In this document: positions 20,904 to 38,482 of the stretch, one piece after another
How the letters are laid out: every line of letters starts with the position of its first letter
How positions within the stretch are numbered: position 1 is the first letter of the stretch
DNA from: Halomonas sp. A11-A
GTDB taxonomy: Bacteria > Pseudomonadota > Gammaproteobacteria > Pseudomonadales > Halomonadaceae
Assembly: GCF_003182195.1 (NCBI RefSeq)
Contig: NZ_QGTM01000016.1
Location: forward strand, 1 to 64,000
DNA: 64,000 bases
Direction of reading: 5' to 3'
Translations under genes and position numbers: made by a program
The notes under the pieces: generated by a model
What the model was told of the DNA's origin: nothing
Seen by the model: the letters and a program-made list of their open reading frames with translations, nothing else
Database searches by the model: none

Positions 20904-22052
20904 TTGAACAGACCCGCGATACTGGCCCTGGAAGACGGCAGTGTGTTTCATGGCACGGCGATTGGTGCCGATGGACAGACCAGCGGTGAGGTGGTGTTCA
21001 ATACGGCGATGACCGGCTACCAGGAGATCCTGACCGACCCCTCCTACACCCGTCAGATCGTCACCCTGACTTACCCCCATATCGGCAACACCGGCGTCAA
21101 CGCTGAGGACGTCGAGTCCGGCGGCATCGCCGCGGCAGGCCTGGTGATCCGCGACCTGCCGCTGCTGGCCAGCAACTTCCGCTGCGAGCAGACCCTTTCC
21201 GACTACCTCAAGAGCCAGAACGTGCTGGGCATCGCCGAGATCGATACTCGCCGGCTGACCCGCATCCTGCGCGACAAGGGCGCCCAGAATGGCGCCATCC
21301 TGGCCGGCGCCGAGGCCGAGGGCGAGGACGCCGTGGAGCGTGCCCTGGCCGCGGCCCGCGCCTTCCCGGGCCTCAAGGGCATGGACCTGGCCAAGGTGGT
21401 CTCCTGCCAGGCGCCCTACGAGTGGAGCGAGGGTGAGTGGACCCTGGGCGAGGGCTATGCCGACACCACCCAGGCCGAGCGCCCCTTCCACGTGGTGGCC
21501 TACGACTTCGGCGTGAAGCGCAACATCCTGCGCATGCTGGCCTCCCGCGGCTGCCGTCTCACGGTGGTGCCGGCCCAGACCCCGGCCGCCGAGGTGCTGG
21601 CCCTGAACCCGGACGGTATCTTCCTCTCCAACGGCCCCGGCGACCCCGAGCCCTGCGACTACGCCATCACCGCGATCCGCGAGATCCTCAAGAGCGAGCT
21701 CCCGCTGTTCGGCATCTGCCTGGGCCACCAGCTGCTGGCCCTGGCCTCTGGCGCGAAAACCGTCAAGATGAGCCACGGCCACCACGGCGCCAACCACCCG
21801 GTGCAGGACCTCGACACCGGCAAGGTGATGATCACCAGCCAGAACCACGGTTTCGCCGCCGACGAGGCGAGCCTGCCGGCCAACGTGCGCGCCACCCATC
21901 GCTCGCTGTTCGACGGCACCCTGCAGGGGATCGAGCGGACCGACCGCCCGGCCTTCAGCTTCCAAGGCCACCCGGAAGCGAGCCCCGGCCCCCGGGACGT
22001 CGCGCCGCTGTTCGACCGTTTCGTCGAGATGATGAAGGCTCGCCAGGCCTGA
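20904..22052 (+). CDS. carA: carbamoyl-phosphate synthase small subunit
   Basis: 382 residues. CarA hydrolyses glutamine and channels ammonia to CarB for arginine and pyrimidine synthesis. The N-terminal domain begins [14 protein letters not shown]; the class I amidotransferase domain holds [13 protein letters not shown] with nucleophile Cys and [11 protein letters not shown] with the His of the triad. The start is TTG 20904, 8 nt after GGGAGGA; the nearest ATG (20888) is out of frame. Confidence 0.97.
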   Translation: MNRPAILALEDGSVFHGTAIGADGQTSGEVVFNTAMTGYQEILTDPSYTRQIVTLTYPHIGNTGVNAEDVESGGIAAAGLVIRDLPLLASNFRCEQTLSDYLKSQNVLGIAEIDTRRLTRILRDKGAQNGAILAGAEAEGEDAVERALAAARAFPGLKGMDLAKVVSCQAPYEWSEGEWTLGEGYADTTQAERPFHVVAYDFGVKRNILRMLASRGCRLTVVPAQTPAAEVLALNPDGIFLSNGPGDPEPCDYAITAIREILKSELPLFGICLGHQLLALASGAKTVKMSHGHHGANHPVQDLDTGKVMITSQNHGFAADEASLPANVRATHRSLFDGTLQGIERTDRPAFSFQGHPEASPGPRDVAPLFDRFVEMMKARQA

Positions 22053-22111
22053 GCCCTGGGACACAGCCCGAGACACGTCGCCCCTCGTCACCTTTTTCTG
22101 CGGGAAGCACC

Positions 22112-25338
<3,227 letters not shown>

Positions 25339-25342
<4 letters not shown>

Positions 25343-25815
25343 ACAAGGTCCCGATGACCGTTGCCGGAGAGGCGCGTCTGCGCAAGGAGCTCGAGCAGCT
25401 CAAGAGCGAGGCGCGTCCGAGGGTGATCGCCGCCATCGCCGAGGCCCGCGAGCACGGCGATCTCAAGGAGAACGCCGAGTACCATGCCGCTCGCGAGCAG
25501 CAGGGCTTCATCGAGGGGCGCATCCAGGAGATCGAGGGCAAGCTCGGCAGCGCCCAGGTGATCGACGTCACCAAGCTGCCCCAGACAGGCAAGGTGATCT
25601 TCGGGGTGACCGTGGGGTTGGTCAACCTCGATACCGATGAGGAGGTCACCTACCGGATCGTCGGCGAGGACGAAGCCGACATCAAGCAGGGGCTGATCTC
25701 GGTCACCTCGCCCATCGCCCGTGCCCTGATCGGCAAGGAGGAGGGCGACGTGGTGGTGGTCAAGACCCCCGGCGGCACCGTCGAGTACGAGATCGGCAGC
25801 GTCGAGCACCTGTAA
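25339..25815 (+). CDS. greA: transcription elongation factor GreA
   Basis: 158 residues. GreA rescues backtracked RNA polymerase by promoting transcript cleavage. The N-terminal coiled coil (1-75) carries the acidic tip [17 protein letters not shown]; the C-terminal FKBP-like domain ends [26 protein letters not shown] 25339 overlaps the carB stop as ATGA, so translation is coupled. Confidence 0.98.
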
Positions 25816-25878
25816 GCGCCAGGCCTTGAGCGCCAACCAAGCCGCTCGGTGACGGGCGGCGGGTAAGCCAGGCAAGAA

Positions 25879-25914
25879 GAAGCCCCGCAGACTCGCGTCT
25901 GCGGGGCTTCTTTT
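25879..25914. terminator. bidirectional terminator between greA and yhbY
   Basis: GAAGCCCCGCAGA and TCTGCGGGGCTTC form a 13-bp perfect stem with A-rich sequence before and TTTT after, serving both convergent genes. Confidence 0.88.
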
Positions 25915-25937
25915 CTGGGTCGCTTGGCGCTTGGGGG

Positions 25938-26264
25938 TCAGTGCCGCCCGTGGTGCCCCTCGAAGCGCTGGACGTTGGAGAGCTTCGGGTTGACCCTGGG
26001 GTTCTTGCGATAGAGCAGCGCCATCTTGCCGATCTTCTGCACCAGCTCGGCGCCGCTCGCGGCGACCAGCTCCTCGAGAATGATGCCGCGGTCGTCGCGC
26101 TCCGGCAGGGCCAGCTTCACCTTGATCAGCTCATGGTCGGAGAGCGCCCGGTCGAGCTCCGCCAGCACTCCTTCGGAAATGCCGTTCTCGGAGACCGTCA
26201 CCACCGGGTTCAGGTGGTGGCCGATGCTGCGAAATGCTTTCTTTTGTGCCTGTGACAAGCTCAT
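25938..26264 (-). CDS. yhbY: ribosome-associated RNA-binding protein YhbY
   Basis: 108 residues of the CRS1-YhbY (CRM) domain, which binds pre-50S particles. Conserved segments are LSQAQKKAFRSIGHHLNPVVTVSENG, DHELIKVKLA and GKMALLYRKNP with the GxxxLYR-type signature. ATG 26264 gives the usual MSLSQAQKK start; ATG 26276 is an in-frame alternative. It is divergent from rlmE. Confidence 0.93.
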   Translation of the reverse strand: MSLSQAQKKAFRSIGHHLNPVVTVSENGISEGVLAELDRALSDHELIKVKLALPERDDRGIILEELVAASGAELVQKIGKMALLYRKNPRVNPKLSNVQRFEGHHGRH

Positions 26265-26469
26265 GGTATCTTGCATCTTCTTGGTTGCGCGCAGCCTCCC
26301 ATAGTACGCGTAAAACCTGGCGCCGAAAATGGCTACGGCGAAATGCCGCGCCGTGCGCGCCCTGAGCCTGGTCCTCTCCGAAGGATCGGCCGGCGTCAGG
26401 CCTCCTGGCATGCCGCCTTCTGCATTTCGCTCCTGCGCCTGTCCGTTACCCTCCACTCCTGGTGATGCC

Positions 26470-27159
26470 GTGGCTCGTTCTCGCACAACATCTCCCGCCT
26501 CCGGCCCTGCGCCGGCCGGCAAGAGCGCCGCGAACAAGGGCGCTGCCAGCAAGACCAGCAAGGGCTGGCTGAAGGAGCACTTCGACGACCAGTACGTGCA
26601 GCGCTCCTGGCAGGACGGCTATCGCTCCCGGGCCAGCTACAAGCTGCTGGAGCTGGACGACAAGGATCGCCTCTTCAAGCCCGGCATGACGGTGATCGAT
26701 CTCGGTGCGGCCCCCGGCGGCTGGAGCCAAGTGGCAGCGGAGAAGGTCGGCCCCGAGGGGGTGGTGATCGCCTCCGACATCCTTGAGATGGACGCCCTGG
26801 CCGGCGTCGACTTCATCCAGGGCGACTTCACCGAGGAGGCGGTGCTCGAGGCGATCCTCGGGGTGCTGGGCGAGCGCCCGGTGGACCTGGTGATGTCCGA
26901 CATGGCCCCCAACATGAGCGGCATGGCCGCCATCGACCAGCCCCAGGCGATGTACCTGGTGGAGCTGGCGCTGGACCTGGCCGGCCAGACCCTGCGCCCC
27001 GGTGGCACCTTCCTGGCCAAGGTGTTCCAGGGCGAAGGCTTCGACGAATACCTGAAGACCCTGCGCGAGCGCTTCACCCGGGTGGTGACCCGCAAGCCGG
27101 GCGCCTCCCGGGCGCGCTCCCGCGAGGTCTACCTGCTGGCGCAGGGCCTTCGCGGCTGA
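26470..27159 (+). CDS. rlmE: 23S rRNA (uridine-2'-O-)-methyltransferase RlmE (FtsJ/RrmJ)
   Basis: 229 residues. RlmE methylates U2552 of 23S rRNA. The SAM-binding motif [15 protein letters not shown] is at about 78-92 and the K-D-K-E tetrad is visible in [26 protein letters not shown] and REVYLLAQ. The start is probably GTG 26470 (VARSRTTS), because the frame upstream reads into the divergent region and has no family similarity. It precedes ftsH, as in E. coli. Confidence 0.95.
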   Translation: MARSRTTSPASGPAPAGKSAANKGAASKTSKGWLKEHFDDQYVQRSWQDGYRSRASYKLLELDDKDRLFKPGMTVIDLGAAPGGWSQVAAEKVGPEGVVIASDILEMDALAGVDFIQGDFTEEAVLEAILGVLGERPVDLVMSDMAPNMSGMAAIDQPQAMYLVELALDLAGQTLRPGGTFLAKVFQGEGFDEYLKTLRERFTRVVTRKPGASRARSREVYLLAQGLRG

Positions 27160-27356
27160 TGGCGGGCGATCGCCTTGATAGGTCTTTCCTACCGGGACGA
27201 TTGCCGGACAGCGGCGCGCAACTGTGTCAGAGTGGTGCCTGAGATGGACCGTCTGCGCCAGCGCGCCGGCGGTGGCCGAACGCAGCTGGCTCCTGTAGTG
27301 TCCAATGTGCCAGGCGCATATATGGCCGACAGATTACTGATATTGAGGGTAGTCCC

Positions 27357-29333
<1,977 letters not shown>

Positions 29334-29420
29334 AGCCGCAGTGTCCACCCCCCCCTGACAGGCGCCCCCATCGTGGGGCGCCTGTGCGATTATGAGCCCC
29401 GATTCCCGCCACCAAGAGCC

Positions 29421-30275
29421 ATGATGACTTCGACCCTTGCCTCCCTTGCCTGCGGCCGCCAGCGGCTGGACCTCAGCTTTCCCCGTGTGATGGGGATCCT
29501 CAACGTCACCCCCGACTCCTTCTCCGACGGCGGCCGCCATGTGGCCCTGGATGACGCCCTGCGTCACGCCGAGCGCATGCTGGCCGAGGGGGCGGCGATC
29601 ATCGACGTGGGCGGCGAGTCCACCCGTCCCGGCGCCGACGAGGTCTCGACCCAGCAGGAGCTCGACCGGGTCGCGCCGGTGGTAGAGGCCCTGGTGCGCG
29701 AGCTGGACGCCCTGGTCTCGGTGGATACCAGCTGCCCCGAGGTGATGCGCGAGAGCGCGGCCCTAGGGGCCGGCATGATCAACGACGTGCGTGCCCTGGA
29801 GCGCGAGGGTGCGCTGGCCGCGGCGATCGGCACGGGCCTGCCGGTCTGCCTGATGCATCGCCAGGGCGAGCCCCGCGACATGCAGCACTCGCCCCGCTAT
29901 GATGTGCCCATCGAGGAGGCGGTGGTCGACTACCTCGCCGAGCGGGTCGCCGTCTGCGAGGCGGCCGGCTTGCGCCGCGAGCGCCTGCTGGTCGACCCCG
30001 GGTTCGGCTTCGGCAAGACCGTGGAGCACAACCTGCGCCTGCTCAATCGCCTGGAGCGCCTGGCGGCGCTCGAGCTGCCGCTGTTGGTGGGCATGTCCCG
30101 CAAGAGCATGATCGGCAAGGTGCTGGAGCGTCCGGTGGAGGAGCGCCTGCCCGGAGGGCTGGCGCTGACGGCCCTGGCGGTAGAGCGTGGCGCCCGCATC
30201 CTGCGCGTCCACGATGTGGCCCCCAGCGTGGATGCGGTGAACATGACCTGGGCCGTACTCAAGGAAGGATGCTGA
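29421..30275 (+). CDS. folP: dihydropteroate synthase
   Basis: 284 residues. FolP joins pterin pyrophosphate and p-aminobenzoate in folate synthesis and is the sulfonamide target. Motifs are [15 protein letters not shown] (about 24-38), [14 protein letters not shown], and the C-terminal [12 protein letters not shown] and RVHDV. ATG 29421 gives MMTSTLAS. The stop overlaps the glmM start by 1 nt. Confidence 0.97.
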   Translation: MMTSTLASLACGRQRLDLSFPRVMGILNVTPDSFSDGGRHVALDDALRHAERMLAEGAAIIDVGGESTRPGADEVSTQQELDRVAPVVEALVRELDALVSVDTSCPEVMRESAALGAGMINDVRALEREGALAAAIGTGLPVCLMHRQGEPRDMQHSPRYDVPIEEAVVDYLAERVAVCEAAGLRRERLLVDPGFGFGKTVEHNLRLLNRLERLAALELPLLVGMSRKSMIGKVLERPVEERLPGGLALTALAVERGARILRVHDVAPSVDAVNMTWAVLKEGC

Positions 30276-31630
30276 TGACACGACGCTATTTCGGCACCGA
30301 CGGAATCCGCGGGACCGTCGGTGAGCCCCCCATCACGGCGGACTTCATGCTCAAGCTGGGCTGGGCCACCGGCCGCGTGCTGGCCGCGCGCGGCGGCAAG
30401 CGCCGCCCGCGGGTGCTGATCGGCAAGGACACCCGGATCTCCGGCTACATGTTCGAGTCGGCCCTGGAGGCGGGGCTCTCCGCCGCGGGGGTCGACGTGT
30501 CCCTGCTTGGCCCCATGCCGACGCCCGGCATCGCCTACCTAACCCGCACTTTCCGTGCCGATGCCGGGATCGTCATCTCCGCCTCCCACAACGCCTTCCC
30601 CGACAACGGCATCAAGTTCTTCTCCACCGCTGGCGCCAAGCTGGGCGATGAGCTGGAGGAGGAGATCGAGGCAATGCTCGACGAGCCGCTTACCACGGTG
30701 GCGGCGGACAAGCTGGGCAAGGCGACCCGTATCGATGATGCCGACGGCCGCTATATCGAGTTCTGCAAGTCCACCATCCCGGACCGGGTCAGCCTGAACG
30801 GCCTGAAGGTGGTGCTGGACTGCGCCCACGGCGCGACCTACCACATCGCTCCCAGCGTGTTCCGCGAGCTGGGCGCCGAGGTGAGCCTGATCGGCGCGAG
30901 CCCCGACGGGCTCAACATCAACCAGGGGGTCGGCTCGACGCACCCCGCGGCGCTGCGCGCGGCGGTGATCCAGCAGGGCGCCGACCTCGGCGTGGCCTTC
31001 GACGGCGACGGCGACCGCGTGCTGCTGGTGGACAGCGACGGCCGCGAGATCGACGGTGACGACATCCTCTACCTGATCGCCCGTGATCGCCACGCCCGCG
31101 GCGAGCTGGGCGGCGGCGTGGTGGGCACCCTGATGTCCAACTTCGGCCTGGCGGCGGCCTTCGAGGAGATGGGCGTGCCCTTCGAGCGCGCCAAGGTGGG
31201 CGACCGCTACGTGATGGAGCGGCTGGCCGCCAAGGGCTGGCAACTGGGCGGCGAATCTTCGGGCCATATCGTCTGTGGCCACGTGCAGACCACCGGCGAC
31301 GGCATCGTCTCGGCGCTGCAGGTGCTGGCGATCATGGTGCGCGAGGAGAAGCCGCTGAGCCGCCTGCTGGCCGGCCTGGAGAAGGCGCCCCAGGCGCTGG
31401 TGAACGTGCGGCTCACGCCGGGCAGCAAGGCGGCGCTGCTCATGGAGCGGCCGGAGCTCCAGGCGGTGGTGGCCGAGGTGGAGGCCGAGCTGGGCGACGA
31501 AGGGCGCGTGCTGCTGCGCCCCTCCGGCACCGAGCCGCTGATTCGCGTGATGGTGGAGGGGCGTCCCCACCTGGATGTGGATGGCCTGGCGCGACGCATC
31601 GCCGCCGAGGTCGAGTCGCTACTGGGCTGA
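30275..31630 (+). CDS. glmM: phosphoglucosamine mutase
   Basis: 451 residues. GlmM converts glucosamine-6-phosphate to glucosamine-1-phosphate for peptidoglycan and LPS. The active-site phosphoserine lies in [19 protein letters not shown] (Ser about 103), the metal loop is [12 protein letters not shown], the sugar-specificity loop is [10 protein letters not shown], and [15 protein letters not shown] is the phosphate-binding site. ATG 30275 has AAGGAAGG 6 nt upstream. Confidence 0.97.
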   Translation: MTRRYFGTDGIRGTVGEPPITADFMLKLGWATGRVLAARGGKRRPRVLIGKDTRISGYMFESALEAGLSAAGVDVSLLGPMPTPGIAYLTRTFRADAGIVISASHNAFPDNGIKFFSTAGAKLGDELEEEIEAMLDEPLTTVAADKLGKATRIDDADGRYIEFCKSTIPDRVSLNGLKVVLDCAHGATYHIAPSVFRELGAEVSLIGASPDGLNINQGVGSTHPAALRAAVIQQGADLGVAFDGDGDRVLLVDSDGREIDGDDILYLIARDRHARGELGGGVVGTLMSNFGLAAAFEEMGVPFERAKVGDRYVMERLAAKGWQLGGESSGHIVCGHVQTTGDGIVSALQVLAIMVREEKPLSRLLAGLEKAPQALVNVRLTPGSKAALLMERPELQAVVAEVEAELGDEGRVLLRPSGTEPLIRVMVEGRPHLDVDGLARRIAAEVESLLG

Positions 31631-31697
31631 GCGGGGCTGGTTGTCTTGACAGGGTCGCTCCTATACCATTTCGCTCCACCTTGAAAGAGGACAGTCG

Positions 31698-32447
<750 letters not shown>

Positions 32448-32451
32448 TTCC

Positions 32452-32811
32452 ATGCAAGTTGTCATTCTCATTATCCACGTGGCGATCGCCATCGCCCTGG
32501 TCGCCCTCGTCCTGCTGCAGCAGGGCAAGGGCGCCGAAGCCGGCGCCGCCTTCGGTGGCGGTGCCTCCCAGACCGTGTTCGGCTCCCGCGGCAGCGGCGG
32601 TTTTCTCTCCAAGAGCACCGCGGTACTGGCGGCGGCCTTCTTCGCCACCTCCCTGACCTTGGCCTGGTATGCCACCCAGGCAAGCCAGGCGCCGGAGGCC
32701 GGGATTCCCGACCCCCGCCTGATCGAGCAGCAGCGCGGCATTCCGACCCTTGACGACAGTGCCCAAGGTATGGATAATGCAGCGCCAGTGCTGGAGGGAA
32801 GCGACGGCTAG
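32452..32811 (+). CDS. secG: preprotein translocase subunit SecG
   Basis: 119 residues, two transmembrane helices (about 2-22 and 50-70). SecG supports SecYE in inner-membrane protein export. The loop [32 protein letters not shown] is diagnostic in its first 20 residues. The hydrophilic C-terminus is of usual length. It is followed by tRNA-Leu. Confidence 0.96.
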   Translation: MQVVILIIHVAIAIALVALVLLQQGKGAEAGAAFGGGASQTVFGSRGSGGFLSKSTAVLAAAFFATSLTLAWYATQASQAPEAGIPDPRLIEQQRGIPTLDDSAQGMDNAAPVLEGSDG

Positions 32812-32841
32812 ATCGCTTCGCGGTTTCCAGCCTCCCCTGAT

Positions 32842-32928
32842 GCCGAAGTGGTGGAATTGGTAGACACGCTATCTTGAGGGGGTAGTGACCTTACGGTCGT
32901 GCGGGTTCAAGTCCCGCCTTCGGCACCA
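32842..32928 (+). tRNA. tRNA-Leu (anticodon GAG)
   Basis: 87-nt class II tRNA. Acceptor strands GCCGAAG and CTTCGGC pair, the anticodon loop is CTTGAGG (GAG, reading CUC/CUU), a variable arm follows, the T loop is GGTTCAAGTCC, and CCA is encoded. It closely resembles E. coli leuU, also next to secG. Confidence 0.96.
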
Positions 32929-33047
32929 TCTGATTCACCGCAGCGCCATGGGCGCACAGGCGGTCCTTCAGACAGCAGGATTGGCATAGCGGTGAGCATC
33001 CCTTGACGTCAGTCGCGGCGATGCGTAGAATCACCGACCTAGATTGA

Positions 33048-33124
<77 letters not shown>

Positions 33125-33219
33125 TCTTCCGGCTGACGCCTTTCGAATTGCGGTTCATGCGCTAAAGTTCGAAGAGAAGGGGCGGTCAGATTGCCGGAAT
33201 GGTATACAGGTTTCTTCTG

Positions 33220-33247
33220 AAAGCCCCTTCCTGTGAAGGGGCTTTTT
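33220..33247 (+). terminator. terminator between tRNA-fMet and rimP
   Basis: AAAGCCCCTTC-CTGT-GAAGGGGCTTT is an 11-bp perfect stem followed by further T residues. It may end the tRNA transcript or attenuate the rimP-nusA operon. Confidence 0.85.
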
Positions 33248-33370
33248 GTTAGCAGCATGCAGGGCGTTGCGCGCCCGGCGGCTGTTCCGGGCAACGCCAA
33301 TCAGCCACCTGACTTTCCTGATGACTCCCGGCCAGGTGCCTGATGCAACGGCTGTAGGAGCGATATTTTC

Positions 33371-33850
33371 GTGGCAATCAAGGATGCAGTCCTGCACGCA
33401 ATGATCGAACCCGTGGTCACTGCCATGGGTTTCGAGCTGTGGGGCATCGACTTTCAATCCCAGGGCAGGCACTCCCGTCTGGTGATCTACATCGATCACG
33501 AGAATGGCGTCAGTGTGGACGACTGCGCCGACATCAGTCGTCAGGTAAGTGCGGTGTTCGACGTCGAGGACCCGATCCGCGGCGAGTATCGTCTCGAGGT
33601 CTCCTCCCCGGGCATGGACCGTCCGCTCTACACCCTCGATCAGTTCACCCGCTATCGCGGCCACGATGTGGCGCTGAAGCTGCGTGTGCCCTTCGAGGGG
33701 CGACGCAAGTTCCAGGGCCTGCTGGCCGGTGTCGAGGGGGATGAGGTGCTGCTCCAGATGGACGGCGAAGAGTACTGCTTTCCGATCGAGAGCATCGACC
33801 AGGCGCACGTGGTGCCAAGGTTCGAGGACCCGGTCGATGGTCAGCCGTGA
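33371..33850 (+). CDS. rimP: ribosome maturation factor RimP
   Basis: 159 residues. RimP assists 30S assembly. Typical segments are MIEPVVTAMGFELWGIDF, DCADISRQVSAVFDVEDPI and YRLEVSSPGMDRPL. The start is GTG 33371. It is the first gene of the nusA-infB operon. Confidence 0.97.
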   Translation: MAIKDAVLHAMIEPVVTAMGFELWGIDFQSQGRHSRLVIYIDHENGVSVDDCADISRQVSAVFDVEDPIRGEYRLEVSSPGMDRPLYTLDQFTRYRGHDVALKLRVPFEGRRKFQGLLAGVEGDEVLLQMDGEEYCFPIESIDQAHVVPRFEDPVDGQP

Positions 33851-33922
33851 CCATCAGGCTACTGGTCGGCACGGCGCAATGAGCATGACGCTCGAGGACA
33901 GGTTTTCTGGCGAGGCAATGGC

Positions 33923-35413
33923 ATGAGCAAAGAGATTCTGGCGGTCGTTGACGCGATCTCCAACGAGAAGGGAGTTCCCCGCGAGGTGATCTTCGAGGCC
34001 GTCGAGGCGGCCCTGGCCAGCGCGTCCCGCAAGCGCTTCGAGGATGAAGAGGCCAGCGTGCGGGTGCATATCGATCGTCGTACCGGTGAGTACGAGACCT
34101 TCCGCCGCTGGACGGTGGTGGAAGACGACGACTTCGACGGTCCCGACCACCAGATCAAGCTCTCCTTCGCCGAGCGTCGCGACCCGCCCCTGGCGCTGGG
34201 CGATGTGGTCGAGGAGAAGATCGAGAACGCCGACTTCGGCCGCATCGCCGCCCAGACCGCCAAGCAGGTGATCGTGCAGAAGGTGCGCGAGGCCGAGCGG
34301 GCCGAGGTGGTGCGCCTCTACGCCGAGCGCGAGGGCGAGCTGGTCTCCGGCATCGTCAAGAAGACCACCCGCGACGGCCTGATCATCGACCTGGGCGAGA
34401 ACGCCGAGGCGTTCCTGCCGCGCAGCGAGATGATCCCCGGCGAGCGCTATCGCATGAACGAGCGCGTGCGCGCCCTGCTGGTCAAGGTGGATCCCGAGGC
34501 GCGCGGCGCCCAGTTGATCCTGTCGCGCACCTGCCCGGAGCTGATCATCGAGCTGTTCCGCATCGAGGTGCCGGAGATCGCCGAGCAGCTCATCGAGATC
34601 AAGGGCGCCGCCCGGGATCCGGGCTCCCGGGCCAAGATCGCCGTGAAGACCAACGACCGGCGCATCGATCCGGTAGGCGCCTGCGTGGGCATGCGCGGCT
34701 CCCGCGTTCAGGCGGTCTCCTCGGAGCTGCAGAACGAGCGTATCGACATCGTGCTGTGGGACGACAACCCCGCCCAGCTGGTGATCAACGCCATGGCGCC
34801 GGCGGATGTCGCCTCCATCCTGGTGGACGAGGATGCCCACGCCATGGACGTGGCGGTGGCTGAGGACAACCTGGCCCAGGCCATCGGCCGCAGCGGCCAG
34901 AACGTGCGCCTGGCCTCCGAGCTGACCGGCTGGCGGATTAACGTCATGACCGAGGCGGATGCCGAGGCCAAGCGCGACCAGGAGATCGACAGCCTGGTCG
35001 AGCACTTCATCCAGCACCTGGACATCGACGATGACGTCGCGCGCCTGCTGGTGGAGGAGGGCTTCACCTCTCTGGAGGAGATCGCCTACGTGCCGGTCGA
35101 GGAGATGCTCGAGATCGAGGAGTTCGACGAGGAGATCGTCGAGGAGCTGCGCGCCCGCGCCAAGGATGAGCTGCTCAACCTGGCCATCGCCTCCGAGGAG
35201 GAGCTCGACGGCGCACAGCCGGCCGAGGACCTGCTGGAGATGGACGGCATGGAGCGCCACCTGGCCTTCATCCTGGCCAGCCGCGGGATCGCTACCATGG
35301 AAGATCTTGCCGAGCAGTCCGTCGATGATCTGCTGGACATCGAGGGGATGGACGAGGAGCGCGCCGCGGCATTGATCATGACTGCCCGTGCGCCCTGGTT
35401 TGAAAACGAATAG
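33923..35413 (+). CDS. nusA: transcription termination/antitermination factor NusA
   Basis: 496 residues. Domains in order: N-terminal RNA polymerase-binding domain (1-130), S1 (about 135-200, [25 protein letters not shown] region), KH1 and KH2 (about 230-345, with [11 protein letters not shown] and [12 protein letters not shown]), and two acidic C-terminal repeats (HhH-like) that bind the alpha subunit. Length matches E. coli NusA (495). Confidence 0.98.
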   Translation: MSKEILAVVDAISNEKGVPREVIFEAVEAALASASRKRFEDEEASVRVHIDRRTGEYETFRRWTVVEDDDFDGPDHQIKLSFAERRDPPLALGDVVEEKIENADFGRIAAQTAKQVIVQKVREAERAEVVRLYAEREGELVSGIVKKTTRDGLIIDLGENAEAFLPRSEMIPGERYRMNERVRALLVKVDPEARGAQLILSRTCPELIIELFRIEVPEIAEQLIEIKGAARDPGSRAKIAVKTNDRRIDPVGACVGMRGSRVQAVSSELQNERIDIVLWDDNPAQLVINAMAPADVASILVDEDAHAMDVAVAEDNLAQAIGRSGQNVRLASELTGWRINVMTEADAEAKRDQEIDSLVEHFIQHLDIDDDVARLLVEEGFTSLEEIAYVPVEEMLEIEEFDEEIVEELRARAKDELLNLAIASEEELDGAQPAEDLLEMDGMERHLAFILASRGIATMEDLAEQSVDDLLDIEGMDEERAAALIMTARAPWFENE

Positions 35414-35514
35414 CTCGAAGGCGATTGGCGTGACAGGCGCCATGCCCGGTAATCAGAGGCCGGGCGAGAGGATTCGAAGCGAAGAATTGGGGTCACGGGC
35501 TCAGGAGGGTCGTA

Positions 35515-38025
35515 ATGTCAGAGATGACCGTTAAGGATTTTGCAGCGAAGGTGGGGCGCGACGTGCCTCGTCTGCTGGAACAGATGAAAGAGGCCGGTCT
35601 CGGCCACAAGACTGAAAGCGATGCGGTGTCCGAAGAGGACAAGCGCCAGCTGCTGGACTACCTCACCAAGAGTCACGGTGGGAGCACCAGCGCCGCGGTG
35701 CCGAAGAACCGCATCACCCTGACGCGCAGGACGCGTACGCGCATCAACACCGGCGAGCGCGGCAAGACCATCGAGGTGCAGGTGCGCAAGAAGCGTACCT
35801 ACGTCAAACGGGCCGATGAAGAGGCGACGCCGGAGCCGGTCGAGGAGACCGGGCCGCGCCAGTTGGTCGGTGACATGGCCGACTCCCAGCAGGCCCAGGC
35901 CGAGCAGGAGGCCCGCGAGGCCGAAGCCGCCAAGGCCCGCGCCGCCGATGAGGCCGCCCGCGAGGCCGCGGCCAAGCTCGAGGCCGAGAAGGCCGAAGCC
36001 GAGCCGCAGATCCCGGTGCCCGAGCTCGAGGAGGCACCGGCCGGTGACGAGCCGCCCGCGCCGCCCAAGGAAGGCCGCACCGATCGCCGTACCGCGCCGC
36101 CCAAGAAAGCCGCCGCCAAGAAGGGGCGCCACGAGCGCGACGACGATGATCGCGAGGAGCGTCGCCGCGGTGGCGGCGGCAAGAAGGCCAAGCGCGCCGA
36201 GCGCCGCGGTGGTCGTCGTGGTGGCACTCAGGGGGGCGGCAAGCACGGCTTCCAGAAGCCGACCCAGCCGATCGTCCGCGAGGTCTCCATCCCCGAGTCG
36301 ATCAGCGTCGCCGACCTGGCCGACAAGATGTCGATCAAGGCGAACGAGGTCATCAAGGCCATGTTCACCATGGGCGCGGCGGTGACCATCAACCAGACCA
36401 TTGATCAGGACACCGCGGCCATCGTGGTCGAGGAGATGGGCCACAAGGCCAAGCTGATCAAGGACGACGCTCTCGAGACCGAAATGCTCGAAGGCATCTC
36501 CTACGAGGGCGAGGAGATCACCCGCTCGCCGGTGGTCACCGTGATGGGTCACGTCGACCACGGCAAGACCTCGCTGCTCGACTATATCCGCAAGGCCAAG
36601 GTGGCCACCGGTGAAGCCGGCGGCATCACCCAGCACATCGGCGCCTACCACGTCGAGGACGAGCACGGTGGCGTGACCTTCCTGGATACCCCCGGTCACG
36701 CGGCGTTCACCGCCATGCGTGCCCGCGGCGCCAAGGCCACCGACGTGGTCATCCTGGTGGTGGCCGCCGACGACGGCGTCATGCCCCAGACCATCGAGGC
36801 GATCGAGCACTCCAAGGCGGCCGATGTGCCCATGGTGGTGGCGGTCAACAAGATCGACAAGCCGACGGCTGACCCGGATCGGGTCAAGAACGAGCTTTCA
36901 CAGCACGGCGTGATCTCCGAGGAGTGGGGCGGCGACACCCAGTTCGTCCACGTCTCGGCCAAGAGCGGTGAAGGTATCGAGGACCTGCTGGAGGCGATCC
37001 AGCTGGTCTCTGAGGTGCTCGAGCTCAAGGCCGTGCCGGCAGCGCCCGGCAAGGGCGTGGTGATCGAGTCCCGCCTCGATAAGGGCCGCGGCCCGGTGGC
37101 CACCGTGCTGGTCCAGAACGGTACCCTGAAGAAGGGCGACATCGTGCTGGCCGGCCTGCACTACGGCCGCGTGCGCGCGCTGACCAACGAGCTGGGCCAG
37201 CAGGTCGATTCGGCCGGTCCCTCGATGCCCGTGGAGATCCAGGGCCTCGACGGCACCCCGGACGCCGGTGATGACTTCATGGTGGTGGCCGACGAGAAGA
37301 AGGCCCGCGAGGTCGCCAACTTCCGTCAGGGCAAGTACCGCGAGGTGCGCCTGGCTCGCCAGCAGAAGGCCAAGCTGGAGAACATGTTCAGCCAGATGGG
37401 CCAGGACGAGGTCGCCAAGCTCAACATCGTGCTTAAGGCCGACGTCCAGGGCTCCCTGGAAGCGATCAAGGGCGCGCTGGAAGAACTCTCCACCGACGAG
37501 GTGCAGGTGGCGGTGGTCTCCTCCGGGGTGGGCGGCATCACCGGCACCGACGCCAACCTGGCGCTGGCCTCCGAGGCTATCGTGGTCGGCTTCAACGTAC
37601 GTGCCGACGCCGCGGCCCGGGAGATCATCGAGCGTGAAGGCCTGGATCTGCGTTACTACAGCGTCATCTACCAGCTGATCGACGAGGTCAAGCAGGCGAT
37701 GAGTGGCATGCTGGCGCCGGAGTGGAAGGAAGAGATCGTCGGCGTGGCCGAGGTCCGTGACGTCTTCCGCGCGCCCAAGATCGGCGCCGTGGCCGGCTGC
37801 ATGGTGGTCGAGGGCAGCGTCTTCCGTAACAAGAAGATCCGCGTGCTGCGCGACAACGTGGTGATCTACGAGGGTGAGCTCGAGTCGCTGCGCCGCTTCA
37901 AGGATGACGTCCAGGAAGTGCGCAGCGGCATGGAGTGCGGCATCGGCGTGAAGAACTACAACGATGTCCAGGTCGGCGACAAGATCGAGGTCTTCGACCA
38001 GGTCAAGGTCGAGCGGACGCTCTGA
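35515..38025 (+). CDS. infB: translation initiation factor IF-2
   Basis: 836 residues. IF-2 is the GTPase that places fMet-tRNA on the 30S subunit. A long charged Ala/Glu/Lys-rich N-terminal region (about 90-255) precedes the conserved core. The G domain carries [13 protein letters not shown] (G1), DTPGHAAFT (G3) and NKIDK (G4); domains II-IV follow, ending [22 protein letters not shown] in the C2 domain. Internal start codons could give shorter forms as in E. coli. Confidence 0.98.
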   Translation: MSEMTVKDFAAKVGRDVPRLLEQMKEAGLGHKTESDAVSEEDKRQLLDYLTKSHGGSTSAAVPKNRITLTRRTRTRINTGERGKTIEVQVRKKRTYVKRADEEATPEPVEETGPRQLVGDMADSQQAQAEQEAREAEAAKARAADEAAREAAAKLEAEKAEAEPQIPVPELEEAPAGDEPPAPPKEGRTDRRTAPPKKAAAKKGRHERDDDDREERRRGGGGKKAKRAERRGGRRGGTQGGGKHGFQKPTQPIVREVSIPESISVADLADKMSIKANEVIKAMFTMGAAVTINQTIDQDTAAIVVEEMGHKAKLIKDDALETEMLEGISYEGEEITRSPVVTVMGHVDHGKTSLLDYIRKAKVATGEAGGITQHIGAYHVEDEHGGVTFLDTPGHAAFTAMRARGAKATDVVILVVAADDGVMPQTIEAIEHSKAADVPMVVAVNKIDKPTADPDRVKNELSQHGVISEEWGGDTQFVHVSAKSGEGIEDLLEAIQLVSEVLELKAVPAAPGKGVVIESRLDKGRGPVATVLVQNGTLKKGDIVLAGLHYGRVRALTNELGQQVDSAGPSMPVEIQGLDGTPDAGDDFMVVADEKKAREVANFRQGKYREVRLARQQKAKLENMFSQMGQDEVAKLNIVLKADVQGSLEAIKGALEELSTDEVQVAVVSSGVGGITGTDANLALASEAIVVGFNVRADAAAREIIEREGLDLRYYSVIYQLIDEVKQAMSGMLAPEWKEEIVGVAEVRDVFRAPKIGAVAGCMVVEGSVFRNKKIRVLRDNVVIYEGELESLRRFKDDVQEVRSGMECGIGVKNYNDVQVGDKIEVFDQVKVERTL

Positions 38026-38041
38026 GCGCCAGGAGCCTAGC

Positions 38042-38482
38042 ATGCGCGAGTTCAAGCGAACCGACCGGGTGGCCGACCAGCTCCAGAAGGAGCTGGCGGT
38101 ACTCATCCAGCGCGAGGTCAAGGACCCGCGCCTGGGCATGGTGACGGTCAGCGGCGTCGAGGTCAGTCGTGACCTCGGCTACGCCGACGTCCACGTGACC
38201 CTGCTGGGCGAGGACACCCCGGAGCGGATCAAGGAGAACCTCAAGGTTCTCAAGCAGGCCGCGGGTTTCCTGCGGGGCCAGGTCGCGCGGCGCATCAAGC
38301 TGCGCCACGTGCCGGAGCTGCGCTTCCACTACGACGAGAGCGTGGTGCGGGGCCAGCGGCTCTCCTCGCTGATCCAGGAGGCGGTCGCCAGCGACCGCTC
38401 CCGCAGTGGCGAGGAGGGCGGCGACGAGGGCGCCGAGTCGAGCGGCGAGGGTCAGCCCGGCAGCGACAGCGGGCGCGACTGA
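38042..38482 (+). CDS. rbfA: ribosome-binding factor A
   Basis: 146 residues. RbfA binds 30S precursors and is a cold-shock protein. The KH-like domain shows REFKRTDRVADQLQKELAVL, VKDPRLGMVTVSGVEV and LKLRHVPELRF-like IKLRHVPELRFHYDES. The last 25 residues are a Gly/Glu/Ser-rich acidic tail. The TGA overlaps the truB ATG. Confidence 0.97.
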   Translation: MREFKRTDRVADQLQKELAVLIQREVKDPRLGMVTVSGVEVSRDLGYADVHVTLLGEDTPERIKENLKVLKQAAGFLRGQVARRIKLRHVPELRFHYDESVVRGQRLSSLIQEAVASDRSRSGEEGGDEGAESSGEGQPGSDSGRD

